From CAIWHR01 sp963726775 (GTDB lineage: Bacteria; Pseudomonadota; Gammaproteobacteria; Burkholderiales; Casimicrobiaceae), in NCBI GenBank assembly GCA_963726775.1, contig CAVSDL010000001.1:1426001-1490000 (forward strand): a DNA stretch of 64,000 bases, given 5' to 3'. A program made the translations under genes and the position numbers. Shown piece after piece: positions 24,346 to 33,414 of this stretch. How positions within the stretch are numbered: position 1 is the first letter of the stretch; each line of letters starts with the position of its first letter. A model generated the notes under the pieces. It ran no database searches. It was not told where the DNA came from and worked only from the letters and a program-made list of their open reading frames with translations.

Positions 24346-26283
24346 TCAATCCGCGCCTCCGAGTTTCACCAGATCCGCGCGTTCATCCGTTCGCGCGAGG
24401 TGCGGCTGGAGGAGGAAAGCGTCGGAAAAACAATCGTCCTGCCGCATGCCGTGGGCCTTGAACGCCGGATGCGCGGCCTCGACCATCTTCACCGAGCCGC
24501 AGGCGTAGATCTGATGGCCGGAGAGATTCGGGAAATCGGCGAGGATCGCTTCGTGCACGAGACCCGTGCGGCCGTTCCACCGGTCGTCCGGTTGCGCCGC
24601 CGAGAGCACCGGCACGAACGTGAAGTTGGCATGCTCGGCCGCCCAGCGTCGCGGCAGGTCGGGAAGGTAGAGATCCGAGAGCGAACGGACGCCCCAATAC
24701 AGAAGGATCCTGCGCTTCATGCCGATGTGAAACGCATGCTCGACCATGCTCTTCACCGGCGCGAAGCCGGTAGCGCCGGCGACGAAGATGATCGGCTTGT
24801 CGGAGTCCTCGCGCAGGAAGAACGAGCCCAACGGCCCTTCGAATCGGACCGTGTCGCCGACCTTCATCCCGTCGAACACGTGCGTCGTGAATCTGCCGCC
24901 CGGGATCAGGCGGATCTGCAGCTCGATCTCCTTGTTGAGGTGCGGCGCCGTCGCAAACGAGAAGCTGCGCCGTTGCCCGTCGGGCAGCACGATGTTGATG
25001 TACTGGCCGGCGTAGAAGCGGATTGTCTCGCCATCGACGGCGAGCCTGACGACCATGACGTCGGCAGTCGCTTTGTGCATCGCCACGACCCGTGCCGCGT
25101 ATTCGCGCGGCCGGATCCCGCCGGGCAGCGCCTGCGGCAGGTATTCGAGCTCGACGTCGGACAGCGGCATCGCGCTGCACGCGAGCACCACGCCCTTCGC
25201 GCGTTCGCCCGCGGACAACGCAGTCTCCTGGTGCGGCCCCTGGTCGACAGGACCGTAGAGCACGGTGCATTTGCACTTGCCGCAGCCGCCGTTCCGGCAT
25301 TCGTACGGGAACGCGATGCCCTCGCGCAGCGCGGCTTCGAGGATCGTCTCGCCCGGGCGCGCCGGGATGATCCGATTGTCGGGATGCACTAACAGATGCA
25401 GGTCGTCCTTCGCCGCGCTCTTCGGCGGCAGCCACGGCAACAGGAACAGGAGGAGCGTCAGCCCGCCGACGAGCGCCCACATGGCGCCGGGCGACCACGC
25501 GTAGAGCAGCGGATAGACGGGGAGGTAGAACCAGTCGAGCGGAATCGTCATCGGCGCCGACGCGAGGTCGGCGACGGGCCCGGAAAGTGCCGGCTTGACG
25601 AGCGACAGTGCGATCAACGCCAGCGTGACGCCGATCCAGATCGGACGCGGCGGCGTGGTCCTGGCCCCGGGCACGCGCTGCGTGTGCACCCACAGGAGCG
25701 CGAGCACGCCCAGCGGGAATCCGATGTGCAGGAACGACAGCAGCGAGAACAGCCGGTCGTTGACGGCATCCGGAGTGATGAAATTGCGCACCAGCGCACC
25801 GTTGAAGATCGGCAGCCAGTCGAGCCACTCGGCAGTGGCGACCGTGACGAACTGGGCGGTCCGGTCCCACGGCAGCATGTAGCCGTTGACCCCGGTGATG
25901 TAAGCAAGCCACAGCAGGATCACGCCCGACACCCAGGAGAACCAGCGAAAGCTACGGTAGTGGTCGAACGCGTAGTGACGGATCAGGTGCAGCACCATCG
26001 CCAGAACCATTGCGTCGGACGCGTAGCGGTGCAAGCTCCGCATGATGCCGCCGAGCCACCACTGCTCGCGCGTGAGGTAGTCGACCGAGTCGTAGGCGTC
26101 GTGGACGCCGGTCTTGAAGAAAATGTAGAGGTAGAGACCGCTGGCGACGACTACCCACATCAGGTAGTACGCGATTGCCCCGAGATAGTAGAACGGGTTC
26201 TGCGCGTCGCCGAACACCTTGTTGAAAAGGCCCTCGGCGGTCAGGAAAGCTTTCTGCCCCGCATTCTGGACGAGTTTCAGCAT
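24346..26283 (-). CDS. Cytochrome b / [2Fe-2S] ferredoxin / FAD-NAD(P)H reductase fusion protein
   Basis: A 645-residue membrane-bound oxidoreductase. Residues 1-290 are a cytochrome b6-type domain with His pairs H85/H99 and H186/H200. Residues 296-385 are a plant-type [2Fe-2S] ferredoxin (C329, C334, C337, C369; YECRNGGCGKC). Residues 390-640 are a ferredoxin-NADP reductase-like module with the flavin motif RSFSFATA (439-446) and the nucleotide motif GATGFAPV (503-510). It could move electrons between NAD(P)H and the quinone pool through b hemes. A cytochrome b/b6 with attached flavin- and NAD(P)-binding domains has been reported from Accumulibacter metagenomes; this looks like the same type. 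An FNR/DNR-type site lies upstream. Confidence 0.87.
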   Translation of the reverse strand: MLKLVQNAGQKAFLTAEGLFNKVFGDAQNPFYYLGAIAYYLMWVVVASGLYLYIFFKTGVHDAYDSVDYLTREQWWLGGIMRSLHRYASDAMVLAMVLHLIRHYAFDHYRSFRWFSWVSGVILLWLAYITGVNGYMLPWDRTAQFVTVATAEWLDWLPIFNGALVRNFITPDAVNDRLFSLLSFLHIGFPLGVLALLWVHTQRVPGARTTPPRPIWIGVTLALIALSLVKPALSGPVADLASAPMTIPLDWFYLPVYPLLYAWSPGAMWALVGGLTLLLFLLPWLPPKSAAKDDLHLLVHPDNRIIPARPGETILEAALREGIAFPYECRNGGCGKCKCTVLYGPVDQGPHQETALSAGERAKGVVLACSAMPLSDVELEYLPQALPGGIRPREYAARVVAMHKATADVMVVRLAVDGETIRFYAGQYINIVLPDGQRRSFSFATAPHLNKEIELQIRLIPGGRFTTHVFDGMKVGDTVRFEGPLGSFFLREDSDKPIIFVAGATGFAPVKSMVEHAFHIGMKRRILLYWGVRSLSDLYLPDLPRRWAAEHANFTFVPVLSAAQPDDRWNGRTGLVHEAILADFPNLSGHQIYACGSVKMVEAAHPAFKAHGMRQDDCFSDAFLLQPHLARTDERADLVKLGGAD

Positions 26284-26612
26284 GGCGTGCGGCGCCCTTG
26301 CCTTCGTCCCGCCATGGCTGCGGACCCGCGCCTTGAACTGCGCCCAAATCGCCTCCGTCGCATACCCGAAAACAAATCCGAAAGGCTCCCAGGGGTCATC
26401 AACAGGATCATCGACGACCCGCTGTGGTTCCGCAAGACACGAAAGCCGCAGCGGGTCCGAAGAAAAATCCGGCGACGAACCGAGGCAACGGCGTCGAAGC
26501 CGGGGAAAAACGGACGATTGCGCGATGCTAACGAAGCGCCGTCGAATGCAACATGATGCGCATCAAGCGAACGTGCGTCGGACGAAGCCCGTCATGCCCC
26601 GCTCGTGCTCGT
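26284..26612. other. 329-base promoter gap between cytochrome b fusion and ubiT
   Basis: No gene is supported here. It separates the ubiT stop from the cytochrome b-flavin reductase start, both on the minus strand, and contains one FNR/DNR-like palindrome (26553-26566) about 270 bases before that start. The long leader may hold further signals that I cannot resolve. Confidence 0.5.
26553..26566. promoter_or_regulatory. FNR/DNR site before the cytochrome b-flavin reductase gene
   Basis: ATGAT-GCGC-ATCAA, 9 of 10 consensus matches, in the gap between the ubiT stop and the cytochrome b fusion gene. The core ATGATGCGCATCA closely resembles the perfect site at 33738. Confidence 0.6.
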
Positions 26613-27080
26613 TCAAAAACCCTTGACCCAGTCCGGGATCTCGACCGCATCGAGGATGTTCTTGAGGCGAAGCCCGGCTTCGGTGTCGCCCTCGATCGTG
26701 AGCCGGCGCTCGAAAAACAGCGTGTCCGGGTCGGCGCGCCGGGTGGCCATCAGCAGAAAGTCTGCGGCGCAGGCCGTGAACGTGACATCGACGGGTGCAC
26801 CGGCACCGAGCGGCTCGAAGCGCGACGGCCGCACCCGAAACGCGACGCTCGCACCGGCGTCGCGCACGGCGATGCGGAACGCCTTGCCGTCGAGCCCGGC
26901 CTGGGCTTCGCGACCGATCAGGCGCGGCGCGACGATCGTCAACGCCAGCGCGCACGCGACGGCAGGCGGAAACGCCGGCAGCCGCGACACCACGGCGCGC
27001 ACAAGCGGCGGCAGCACGAAAGGCGGCTCCGGGCGCGACGTGGCCGGGGTGGGGTCGAGCGCGGTGGCGATGGCGGTCAT
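26613..27080 (-). CDS. ubiT: Anaerobic ubiquinone biosynthesis accessory protein UbiT
   Basis: A 155-residue soluble protein with an SCP2 lipid-binding domain (FRIAVRDAGASVAFRVRP, then LLMATRRADPDTLFFERRLTIEGDTE), as in UbiT/YhbT. UbiT binds ubiquinone precursors and works with UbiU and UbiV in the O2-independent pathway, where it replaces UbiJ. It is the third gene of a ubiU-ubiV-ubiT operon, 22 bases after ubiV. I start at 27080 (MTAIATAL) to avoid overlapping ubiV; an ATG at 27119 would overlap it by 17 bases. Confidence 0.88.
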   Translation of the reverse strand: MTAIATALDPTPATSRPEPPFVLPPLVRAVVSRLPAFPPAVACALALTIVAPRLIGREAQAGLDGKAFRIAVRDAGASVAFRVRPSRFEPLGAGAPVDVTFTACAADFLLMATRRADPDTLFFERRLTIEGDTEAGLRLKNILDAVEIPDWVKGF

Positions 27081-27102
27081 GGCAGCAGCGCTGCCTCCGG
27101 GG

Positions 27103-27996
27103 TTACGCGTTGGCGACATACTCGAGCCCCGGCCGGCCGTGCCAGTAGCCGTTGCACGCCGGCGCCGGCATCAGCGGCGCGATCGCGGCCGCGGCGGTGC
27201 CGGGGTCCTGCGCGTCGTCGAGCGCGAGGCGGAAGGCAGCGATGACGTCGTCCATTCGCAGGTGCTGCGGCGAAAGCCGGACCGCTTCGACGCCCAGCTT
27301 GCGGATCGCCGGCAGCGCCTCGACCAGGTTCAACACGCGATGCGACTGTGTCTGGATCCCGTTCAGCACGAGGAACGGCTCGCCCTCGCGCGTCGCCAGC
27401 GCCAGTCCATCCGGATGGTCGAGACAGCGGAAGCCGCAGTCATCCTTCGGCAGGTCGTGGTGGCGCGCCGTGAAGCAGCGCGCCGAGAAGGCGAGCGGCA
27501 GGCGTCCGTAGACGAAGACCTCGGTCGCGATGCCGTTGGGCTTTTCGGCCAGGATGGCGGCGAGCGCGGCCCGCGGCAGCTCGAACGGTGGCACCCAGCG
27601 CACGGCGCCCAGCGAGGCGAGGAACGCCAGCGTCGGCGCGTTGTAGACGTTGAGGTGCGGACCGGCGACGAACGGTGCGCGCCCCGCGATCACGTGGACG
27701 GCGCCGAGGTCATTTGCTTCGAGCAGGAAGCGGCCATTGTCGGCGAGGCGGCGCAAGGTCTTCAGGTCCGATTCGGACTCCATCAGCGCCTGCGCCGACA
27801 GCACGACTTCCTTGCCGGCATCGGCGAGCCGTTCCGCGGCGGCGAGCCAATCGGCCGGGCGGTACTCGTGGCGGCGCGAGCAGACGACCTCGCCCAGGTA
27901 GACGGTGTCGATCGGCGCGGTGGCGATTGCCGCGTAGAACGCGTCCATCGTCTGCCGCGGCCAGTAGTACAGCACGGGTCCCAACGCCAGCTTCAT
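27103..27996 (-). CDS. ubiV: O2-independent ubiquinone hydroxylase subunit UbiV
   Basis: A 297-residue member of the U32 peptidase-like family. UbiV forms a [4Fe-4S] heterodimer with UbiU that adds hydroxyl groups to the ubiquinone ring from prephenate instead of O2. Expected cluster Cys residues are visible: one in EVVCSRRH (about residue 39) and a group in ARCFTARHHDLPKDDCGFRC (about 169-188). The start at 27996 (MKLALGPVLYYWP) gives the family N-terminus. It lies 13 bases after ubiU. Confidence 0.92.
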   Translation of the reverse strand: MKLALGPVLYYWPRQTMDAFYAAIATAPIDTVYLGEVVCSRRHEYRPADWLAAAERLADAGKEVVLSAQALMESESDLKTLRRLADNGRFLLEANDLGAVHVIAGRAPFVAGPHLNVYNAPTLAFLASLGAVRWVPPFELPRAALAAILAEKPNGIATEVFVYGRLPLAFSARCFTARHHDLPKDDCGFRCLDHPDGLALATREGEPFLVLNGIQTQSHRVLNLVEALPAIRKLGVEAVRLSPQHLRMDDVIAAFRLALDDAQDPGTAAAAIAPLMPAPACNGYWHGRPGLEYVANA

Positions 27997-28009
27997 CGCC
28001 CGCGACCGA

Positions 28010-29023
28010 TCATTTCCATGGCCGGTGATAGGCGCCGAGCGTGGTCTGCCGGCCCTCGGACAGCGTCGCGAGCTCGCGCGTCCACGCATCCTGCGGAGTG
28101 AAGCGTGCCGGGCTCGCGACGCAGGCATCGATCGCCGCGCGCCACACGCGGGTCACCGCCGCGACGTACGCGGGGCTGCGCTGCCGCCCTTCGATCTTCA
28201 CCGCCGCGATGCCCATCTGCACGAGCTCGGGCAGCAGCGCGAGCGTATTGAGCGAGGTCGGCTCCTCGATCGCGTAATACGTGTCGTCGCGAACCGTGTA
28301 GCGTCCCTTGCACAGCGTCGGGTAGCCGGCGTTCTCGCCTTCCGCGAAGCGGTCGATCAGCACGCCGTTCAACCGCGTTTCGAGTCCGTCCGGCGTCGGC
28401 TGCCAGCGCACCGCCCTGGCCGGCGAGCAGACGCCCACCGTATTCGGCCCTTCGCCGGTCGTGTACGACGACAACGCGCAGCGACCCTCGACCATCACGC
28501 ACAGGCTGCCGAAGCCGAACACCTCGATCTCGGTTTCGGCGTGGCGCACGACGTGCTCGACCTGGGCGAGCGAAAGCACGCGCGGCAGCACGGCGCGCCG
28601 GATGCCGAAATGCCGGACGTGGAAATTGATCGCCTCGTAGGTCGTCGCCGAGCCCTGCACCGACAGATGCAGGCGAAGCCCGGGATGGCGTTCGACGGCG
28701 TAGCGCATGAGGCCGGAGTCGGCCAGGATCACCGCGTCGACGGAAAGATCGGCGGCCAGATCGAGCGCCGCAGTCCAGCGTGCGAAAGCACCGGGCTGGG
28801 CGTAGGTGTTGATCGCGACGAACACCTTCGCGCCGCGCTCGTGGGCGTAACGGACGCCGTCGGCCGCGGTCTTCGCGTCGAAGTTGAGCCCGGCGAAGTT
28901 GCGCGCGTTGGTGTCGTTGCGAAAGCCGATGTAGACGCAGTCGGCGCCGTGGTCGACCGCCGCCTTCAGCGCCGGCAGCGTGCCGGCGGGGGAGACGAGC
29001 TCCAGGCGGCGCGGAGCATTCAT
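28010..29023 (-). CDS. ubiU: O2-independent ubiquinone hydroxylase subunit UbiU
   Basis: A 337-residue U32-family protein, partner of UbiV. It begins with the typical ELVSPAGTLPALKAAVDHGADCVYIG pattern (here from residue 8) and carries the Cys residues for the cluster in FGSLCVMVEGRC (about 169-180), VGVCSPAR (about 193) and PTLCKGRY (about 232). Together they allow ubiquinone synthesis under denitrifying conditions. It is the first gene of the ubiUVT operon, 116 bases after a palindromic FNR/DNR-type site. Confidence 0.92.
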   Translation of the reverse strand: MNAPRRLELVSPAGTLPALKAAVDHGADCVYIGFRNDTNARNFAGLNFDAKTAADGVRYAHERGAKVFVAINTYAQPGAFARWTAALDLAADLSVDAVILADSGLMRYAVERHPGLRLHLSVQGSATTYEAINFHVRHFGIRRAVLPRVLSLAQVEHVVRHAETEIEVFGFGSLCVMVEGRCALSSYTTGEGPNTVGVCSPARAVRWQPTPDGLETRLNGVLIDRFAEGENAGYPTLCKGRYTVRDDTYYAIEEPTSLNTLALLPELVQMGIAAVKIEGRQRSPAYVAAVTRVWRAAIDACVASPARFTPQDAWTRELATLSEGRQTTLGAYHRPWK

Positions 29024-29138
29024 CGAAGCGGGCGCAAGCGGCGGCTGCGGGCAGCGTCGACCCGCCGCGCACGCGATTCCCGCCGCGATGTCACCGAACG
29101 CATCCGGGCGATGCTAGGCGTCTGGCCCCCGACCCGCG

Positions 29139-29152
29139 TTGACGTGGGTCAA
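29139..29152. promoter_or_regulatory. FNR/DNR site before ubiU
   Basis: TTGAC-GTGG-GTCAA is a perfect 5-4-5 inverted repeat and differs from TTGAT-N4-ATCAA at one base in each half. It lies 116 bases before the ubiU ATG. Oxygen control of ubiUV by FNR-type regulators is known in other bacteria. Confidence 0.7.
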
Positions 29153-29207
29153 GTTCCCGGAGCGGTCGCGCTTTCCCGGGGCCTCACCGGCGGACCGCGG
29201 CGACCGG

Positions 29208-30056
29208 TCAGGACAAGCCTGCGCGATGCTGGCGGCGCCATTCGCCGGCGAGGTAGAACGCGATCGCGCCCAGCACGGAGAGCCCGACGGCGATTTCGAT
29301 GAAGAGTCCGTAGTTGAGCCGGTATTTGCCGGTGCGGGGATCGTAGACCGTGCACAGGATCCGGACGGTTTCGAGGAGCCCGGACAGGTCCTGCGCCGGC
29401 GCGGGCTCGCCGGTCACGAACTCCTTCAGTGGTCCGACGAACATCGGCAGCTCGAACGATTCGCCGTAGACCTGCCGCCGAACGCGACCGCCGCCATCGA
29501 CGATCGTCACCTGCGTCAGGTGGTCGAAGCCCGCCGCGGTCGGCGTCCAGACGAAGCCCACGTCGCGCGCGAGGCCATCGATCGTCGCCGCATCCGCGGC
29601 CGCGAAATCCCAGTTGGGAAGGTCGATGCCCTGCTTCTTCCGGAACTCGCTCAATGCCTCGGGCGTGTCGAACGGCAGGTTGAAGCCGACGGTGACGACA
29701 TGGAACGCGTCCCGACCGAGCGTGCGCTGCGCCTCGGCCACCGCGCGGCCCAGGAATTTCGTCGTCGTCGGGCAGACCTGGAAACAGCCGGTGTAGATGA
29801 ACTGGACGATCAGCGGCTTGCCGCGGAACTCGGCAAGTCGCACCGCCCTGCCTCCGCGGTCGACCAGGGTGTAATCCCCGACCGGCCGGCCGATTGCGCC
29901 CTGCGAGACATCGAGCGCTGCGCGCGGATCGAGGCCTTTGCCCGCCGGCAGCGCCTGCGCGAACAGCAGGCCGGCGAAGAGCCACAGCACGAGCCCGATC
30001 GCCGCCGCAACCAGGAGCGTGTTCGGATCGACCTCCGGCTGCCGCGGATCACGCAC
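29208..30056 (-). CDS. SCO1/SenC-family copper chaperone with C-terminal membrane helix
   Basis: A protein of about 282 residues. An N-terminal helix (LLVAAAIGLVLWLFAGLLFA) anchors a thioredoxin-like SCO domain in the periplasm. The copper-binding C-x3-C is in YTGCFQVCP (about residues 92-100) and the conserved His in AGFDHLTQ (about 175). A second hydrophobic helix near the C-terminus (IEIAVGLSVLGAIAFYLAG) is unusual for SCO1. SCO proteins load CuA into subunit II; a CuA subunit is encoded in this operon. The frame is open to a TTG at 30086; I use the GTG at 30056, which overlaps the cyoE stop by 8 bases. No ATG is available. Confidence 0.85.
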   Translation of the reverse strand: MRDPRQPEVDPNTLLVAAAIGLVLWLFAGLLFAQALPAGKGLDPRAALDVSQGAIGRPVGDYTLVDRGGRAVRLAEFRGKPLIVQFIYTGCFQVCPTTTKFLGRAVAEAQRTLGRDAFHVVTVGFNLPFDTPEALSEFRKKQGIDLPNWDFAAADAATIDGLARDVGFVWTPTAAGFDHLTQVTIVDGGGRVRRQVYGESFELPMFVGPLKEFVTGEPAPAQDLSGLLETVRILCTVYDPRTGKYRLNYGLFIEIAVGLSVLGAIAFYLAGEWRRQHRAGLS

Positions 30057-30966
30057 GTATCGCGGCGTCGGCGATCGCGGCGACAAGAAGCAGCGTGAGC
30101 TGGATCAGCGACGCGTGGAAATTGACCATCGCGGCGCGGCGGTTCGGCGCGCTGGCGAGTCGTGCGCTGGTCGTGAGCAGATACGCGCCGCCGCCGATCG
30201 CGCCGAGCAGATAGACCCAGCCCATCCCGAACAGCGCAGGCACGAGCGACGCGGCGACCAGCATGGCGGCGCCGGCGAGCACGGCGCGGGCAGCGCGTTC
30301 GTCGCCGACGACGACGGGCAGCATGGGGACGCGTGCCGCCGCGTAGTCCTCGCGGAAGGCGATGGCGAGGCTCCAGAAGTGCGGCGGTGTCCACAGGAAC
30401 AGAACGGCGGCGAACGAGAGCGGCAACGGTCCCGGCACGTCGGGGGCGACCGCAGCCGCGCCGGCGAGGACCGCGAAGCTGCCGGCGAGCCCGCCGACCA
30501 CGATGTTCCACCACGTGCGCCGCTTGAGCCACACCGTATAGACGACGCCATAGGTGAAGGCGCCCAGAAACGTGTAGATCGCGGCCGGGACGTTGATCGC
30601 GAAGGCGGCAAGCGCAACGCCCGTGGTGCCGATCAGCACGATCGTCGCCAGCCACGCGGGCCCGGCCGTGAGGCGCCCGGTGACGAACGCGCGGCCACGC
30701 GTGCGGCCCATCACGGCGTCCAGATCGCGCTCGACGTATTGGTTGAAAGCCCCCGCTGCGGCGGAGGCCAGCGTCACCGCGATCGCCAGAACGAGGATCT
30801 GCCAGCCGGGAAGCGACGGCCCCGGCGTGACCGCGAGCCCCGCGACCGCGGTGAAGCCGATCACGAGCCCGATCCGGAGCTTGAACACGTCGAAGAAGAG
30901 GCGCACCGTCGCTGCGGCGCGGCGGGGTTGCGGCGGGCCGATCGCAACATCGATTCGATTGCTCAT
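30049..30966 (-). CDS. cyoE: Heme O synthase (protoheme IX farnesyltransferase)
   Basis: A 305-residue UbiA-family membrane protein with about nine helices that adds a farnesyl group to heme B to give heme O, the precursor of heme A. The prenyl-diphosphate site is NQYVERDLDAVMGRTRGR (about residues 75-92), and the second conserved motif is in FLWTPPHFWSLAI (about 178-190). The ATG at 30966 (MSNRIDV) is chosen over one 19 codons upstream that has no family match. It follows the subunit I gene by 124 bases and overlaps the SCO gene, so it serves that oxidase together with ctaA. Confidence 0.92.
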   Translation of the reverse strand: MSNRIDVAIGPPQPRRAAATVRLFFDVFKLRIGLVIGFTAVAGLAVTPGPSLPGWQILVLAIAVTLASAAAGAFNQYVERDLDAVMGRTRGRAFVTGRLTAGPAWLATIVLIGTTGVALAAFAINVPAAIYTFLGAFTYGVVYTVWLKRRTWWNIVVGGLAGSFAVLAGAAAVAPDVPGPLPLSFAAVLFLWTPPHFWSLAIAFREDYAAARVPMLPVVVGDERAARAVLAGAAMLVAASLVPALFGMGWVYLLGAIGGGAYLLTTSARLASAPNRRAAMVNFHASLIQLTLLLVAAIADAAIRA

Positions 30967-31090
30967 GCGGGGACCTCGGGCAAGACCGCCGTCGCCTCCG
31001 CGGCGGCGGGGATCCAGCGGCACTCGGTCAACGACACTGGATTCCCGCGTTCGCGTGAATGACGGCGGCGGCGCGCCGTCATGCGCCTTG

Positions 31091-32816
31091 TTAACTCAGT
31101 GGCCAGACCGTCGACAGATACTTCCAGTTCACGAAGTAGTAAAGGATGAACGCGACCAGGAAGACCGACGCCAGCGCGAATGTGCCCGGGGCGACGAAGC
31201 CCGCCGCACCGATGTTGCTGCCATGCGCGGTGATCGCGACTGCCACTGGCTGCGGAGCCGGAGCGATGCCGTCCCTCGCCTTGACGTGCCCGAAGCCCGG
31301 CGTCTGTATCTTCTTGCCCAGAAACACGCTGCCGACGGTAATCAGCAGATACATGACGCCGCCCACGATCGCAGCGAGCCCGCACACCGCCATCAGGCTC
31401 ATCATCAGCCAGGCGGTGCCGGGAAACTCGTAACCCAGCGCGTTGCCGGCAAAGCTTATGTCCCAGTGCCGGCGCGGCACGCCCAGCGTTCCGGCGCCCA
31501 TCATGAACAGCGAGAAGCCGCACATGCCGAGGCCGAAAAGGTAAGGCTGCCACTTGGCCATGCCCGGGAACATCAGTTCGCGCCGGAACAGCGTCGGAAT
31601 CAGGAAGTAGGTGAGCCCCATGAACGCCAGCGTGGTGCCGATGACGACCGTCGCATGGAAGTGGCCGGGCACGTAGATCGTGTTGTGGATGATGAGGTTG
31701 AGCTGCTCGGTGCCCATCATCACGCCGGAAATGCCGCCCAGGAACCCGAAGCCGATCAGCGAAATGAACATCGCCGAAAACGACGGATTGCTCCACGGCG
31801 CCTTGCGCAACCACTCGAACAGACCCTTGTTGAAGCCTTTTTCGCGCTGCGCCACTTCGATCGAGCCCGGCACGGTCAGCCCGTGGACCATCGACGCCAG
31901 CACGGCCAGGTACATCGCGTAGCTGGTGTTGAAGATCTTCCAGTTCGACGTCAGCCCCGGGTCCGCGAGCAGGTGGTGCGCGGAGGCGAGCTGCAGGAAG
32001 CAGATGTAGAGAAGGAACGCGGTGCGCGATACCTTCTCCGACATCGGCTTCGCGCCGAACACGATCGCCGCGATCGCATACCAGACCGACACATGCGCGG
32101 CCACGTTGATCTGCTGCGAGCTGTGACCGAAAGCCCACCACACGGTCCGGTACATCAGCGAGTCGATGTGGTCGATTAGGCCGATCGACCAGAGGAAGGT
32201 CGGGATCAGGATGATCGCGCCCGGAGGCGATGGTGAAGATCGCGATGATGCAGGCGGTGACGGCGCCGAAGGTAACCAGCGGCACCGAGCCGTTATAGGT
32301 CCTTTCGCTCTTGGCGACGGTCAGCGTGCCCAGGAATACGAAGCACGCGATCAGCGCGCCCACCGCGAACAGGATCAGCCCGAGGTAGAACGCCGGGTGC
32401 GCGCCCATCGGTGCGTACGATGTGAACATCACCGACGAATCGCCGCGGAATACGGCGACATTGTTCGTGAGCGCGCCGATGATCATCAGCCAGAATGCCG
32501 CCCACGCCATCCCCGGCGCCGCCAGCCGGCAGCGCAGCAGCGTGGAGGCGCAGAAGTACAGCACGGCGATCTCGAAAAAGATGATCCAGAACACGAGCAT
32601 GTCGAGCCCGTGCGCGGTCAGGACCAGGTAGAACCAGTCCGGCGGCAGCAGGTGCACGACCTGCCAGCGGGTGAGAACGACGAGGAGCGCGAGAACGCCG
32701 CCGACGAGCAGCGATACCACGCCGGCCACCGCGTTCCAGCGCATCAGCTTCTCGGCCGGCTCGTGGTAGACGAGGCCCGTGGACGGACAGGTGCGGAACA
32801 TCCGGTTGACAGCCAT
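31091..32816 (-). pseudogene. B-family heme-copper subunit I with Gln at the active site, single-base frameshift
   Basis: Two overlapping reading frames (to about 32219 and from there to 31091) together encode about 574 residues of a ba3-like (B-family) subunit I. Family landmarks are HHLLADPG with IHNTIYVPGHFH late in the protein, and helix II HGLDMLVFW. At helix VI an oxidase would read GHPxVY; here it is GHSSQQINV, so the active-site Tyr is replaced by Gln, as in NO-reducing relatives (eNOR/bNOR type). One extra base near 32219 (between TCCGGG and GCGATC on the coding strand) breaks the frame. It may be a sequencing error, because both halves are well conserved. CuA subunit II, CyoE and SCO genes flank it. 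Confidence 0.82.
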
Positions 32817-32825
32817 CGTTGCCCC

Positions 32826-33374
32826 CTATCTGGACTTCACGACGTACAGCCGGCTGGCCATCGTGTGATGGTTGATGCCGCAGTACTCGTTGCAGATGAT
32901 CGAATAGGTGCCCGCCCGGGTCGGTGTCAGCGTGACCACGTGCTCGTAGTTGGGATGCACCTCGATGTTGATGTTCTCGGGCTGCAGCGAGAAGCCGTGC
33001 AGCCAGTCCATCGACGCGAGGTGCAGCCGGTAGGTCTTGCCTTCCTCGAGCTCGAGCATCGGGTACCACTGCCAGAGCCGTGCGATCAGGTAGACGTCGC
33101 TGCCCGCCGGCGGATGCACGACGGGAATCTTCTGGTCGGTCTCCTCGCGCACCTTGTACTTGTCGACCATCGTCGCGGTCTTGGCCGTGAACATCTCGGG
33201 CGTGGTGCGGTAGGCTTCGTTGGCGAGGTTCTGCTTACCGTAGACGTGCCAGTACGGCATCATGAAGAACATGACCAGACACCAGACGAAGGCGATCACG
33301 ATCCACGTGCCTTCGACGCGGTCCAGCGGTTGCTTCCACCAGACCCGGTTGGGCGGGGGGGCAATGGCGCTCAT
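32826..33374 (-). CDS. Heme-copper oxidase subunit II with CuA site
   Basis: A 182-residue protein with one N-terminal membrane helix (WIVIAFVWCLVMFFMM, about residues 24-39) and a periplasmic cupredoxin domain. The binuclear CuA ligands are complete: H126 (DWLHGFSL), C161, E163, C165, H169 and M172 (CNEYCGINHHTM). It takes electrons from cytochrome c and passes them to subunit I, whose gene starts 9 bases downstream. Length and single helix match B-family subunit II. With Gln-type subunit I it would form a cytochrome c-dependent NO reductase rather than an O2 reductase. Confidence 0.9.
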   Translation of the reverse strand: MSAIAPPPNRVWWKQPLDRVEGTWIVIAFVWCLVMFFMMPYWHVYGKQNLANEAYRTTPEMFTAKTATMVDKYKVREETDQKIPVVHPPAGSDVYLIARLWQWYPMLELEEGKTYRLHLASMDWLHGFSLQPENINIEVHPNYEHVVTLTPTRAGTYSIICNEYCGINHHTMASRLYVVKSR

Positions 33375-33414
33375 GGGTTTGGGCTCCCTTGGAATTGGCG
33401 CGTGAAGCGCAGGC

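Noticed and set aside
26219..26626. 135-codon plus-strand frame in the gap before the cytochrome b fusion
   Set aside because: It overlaps the start of the cytochrome b gene on the other strand and the FNR/DNR-like site and has no protein-like features.
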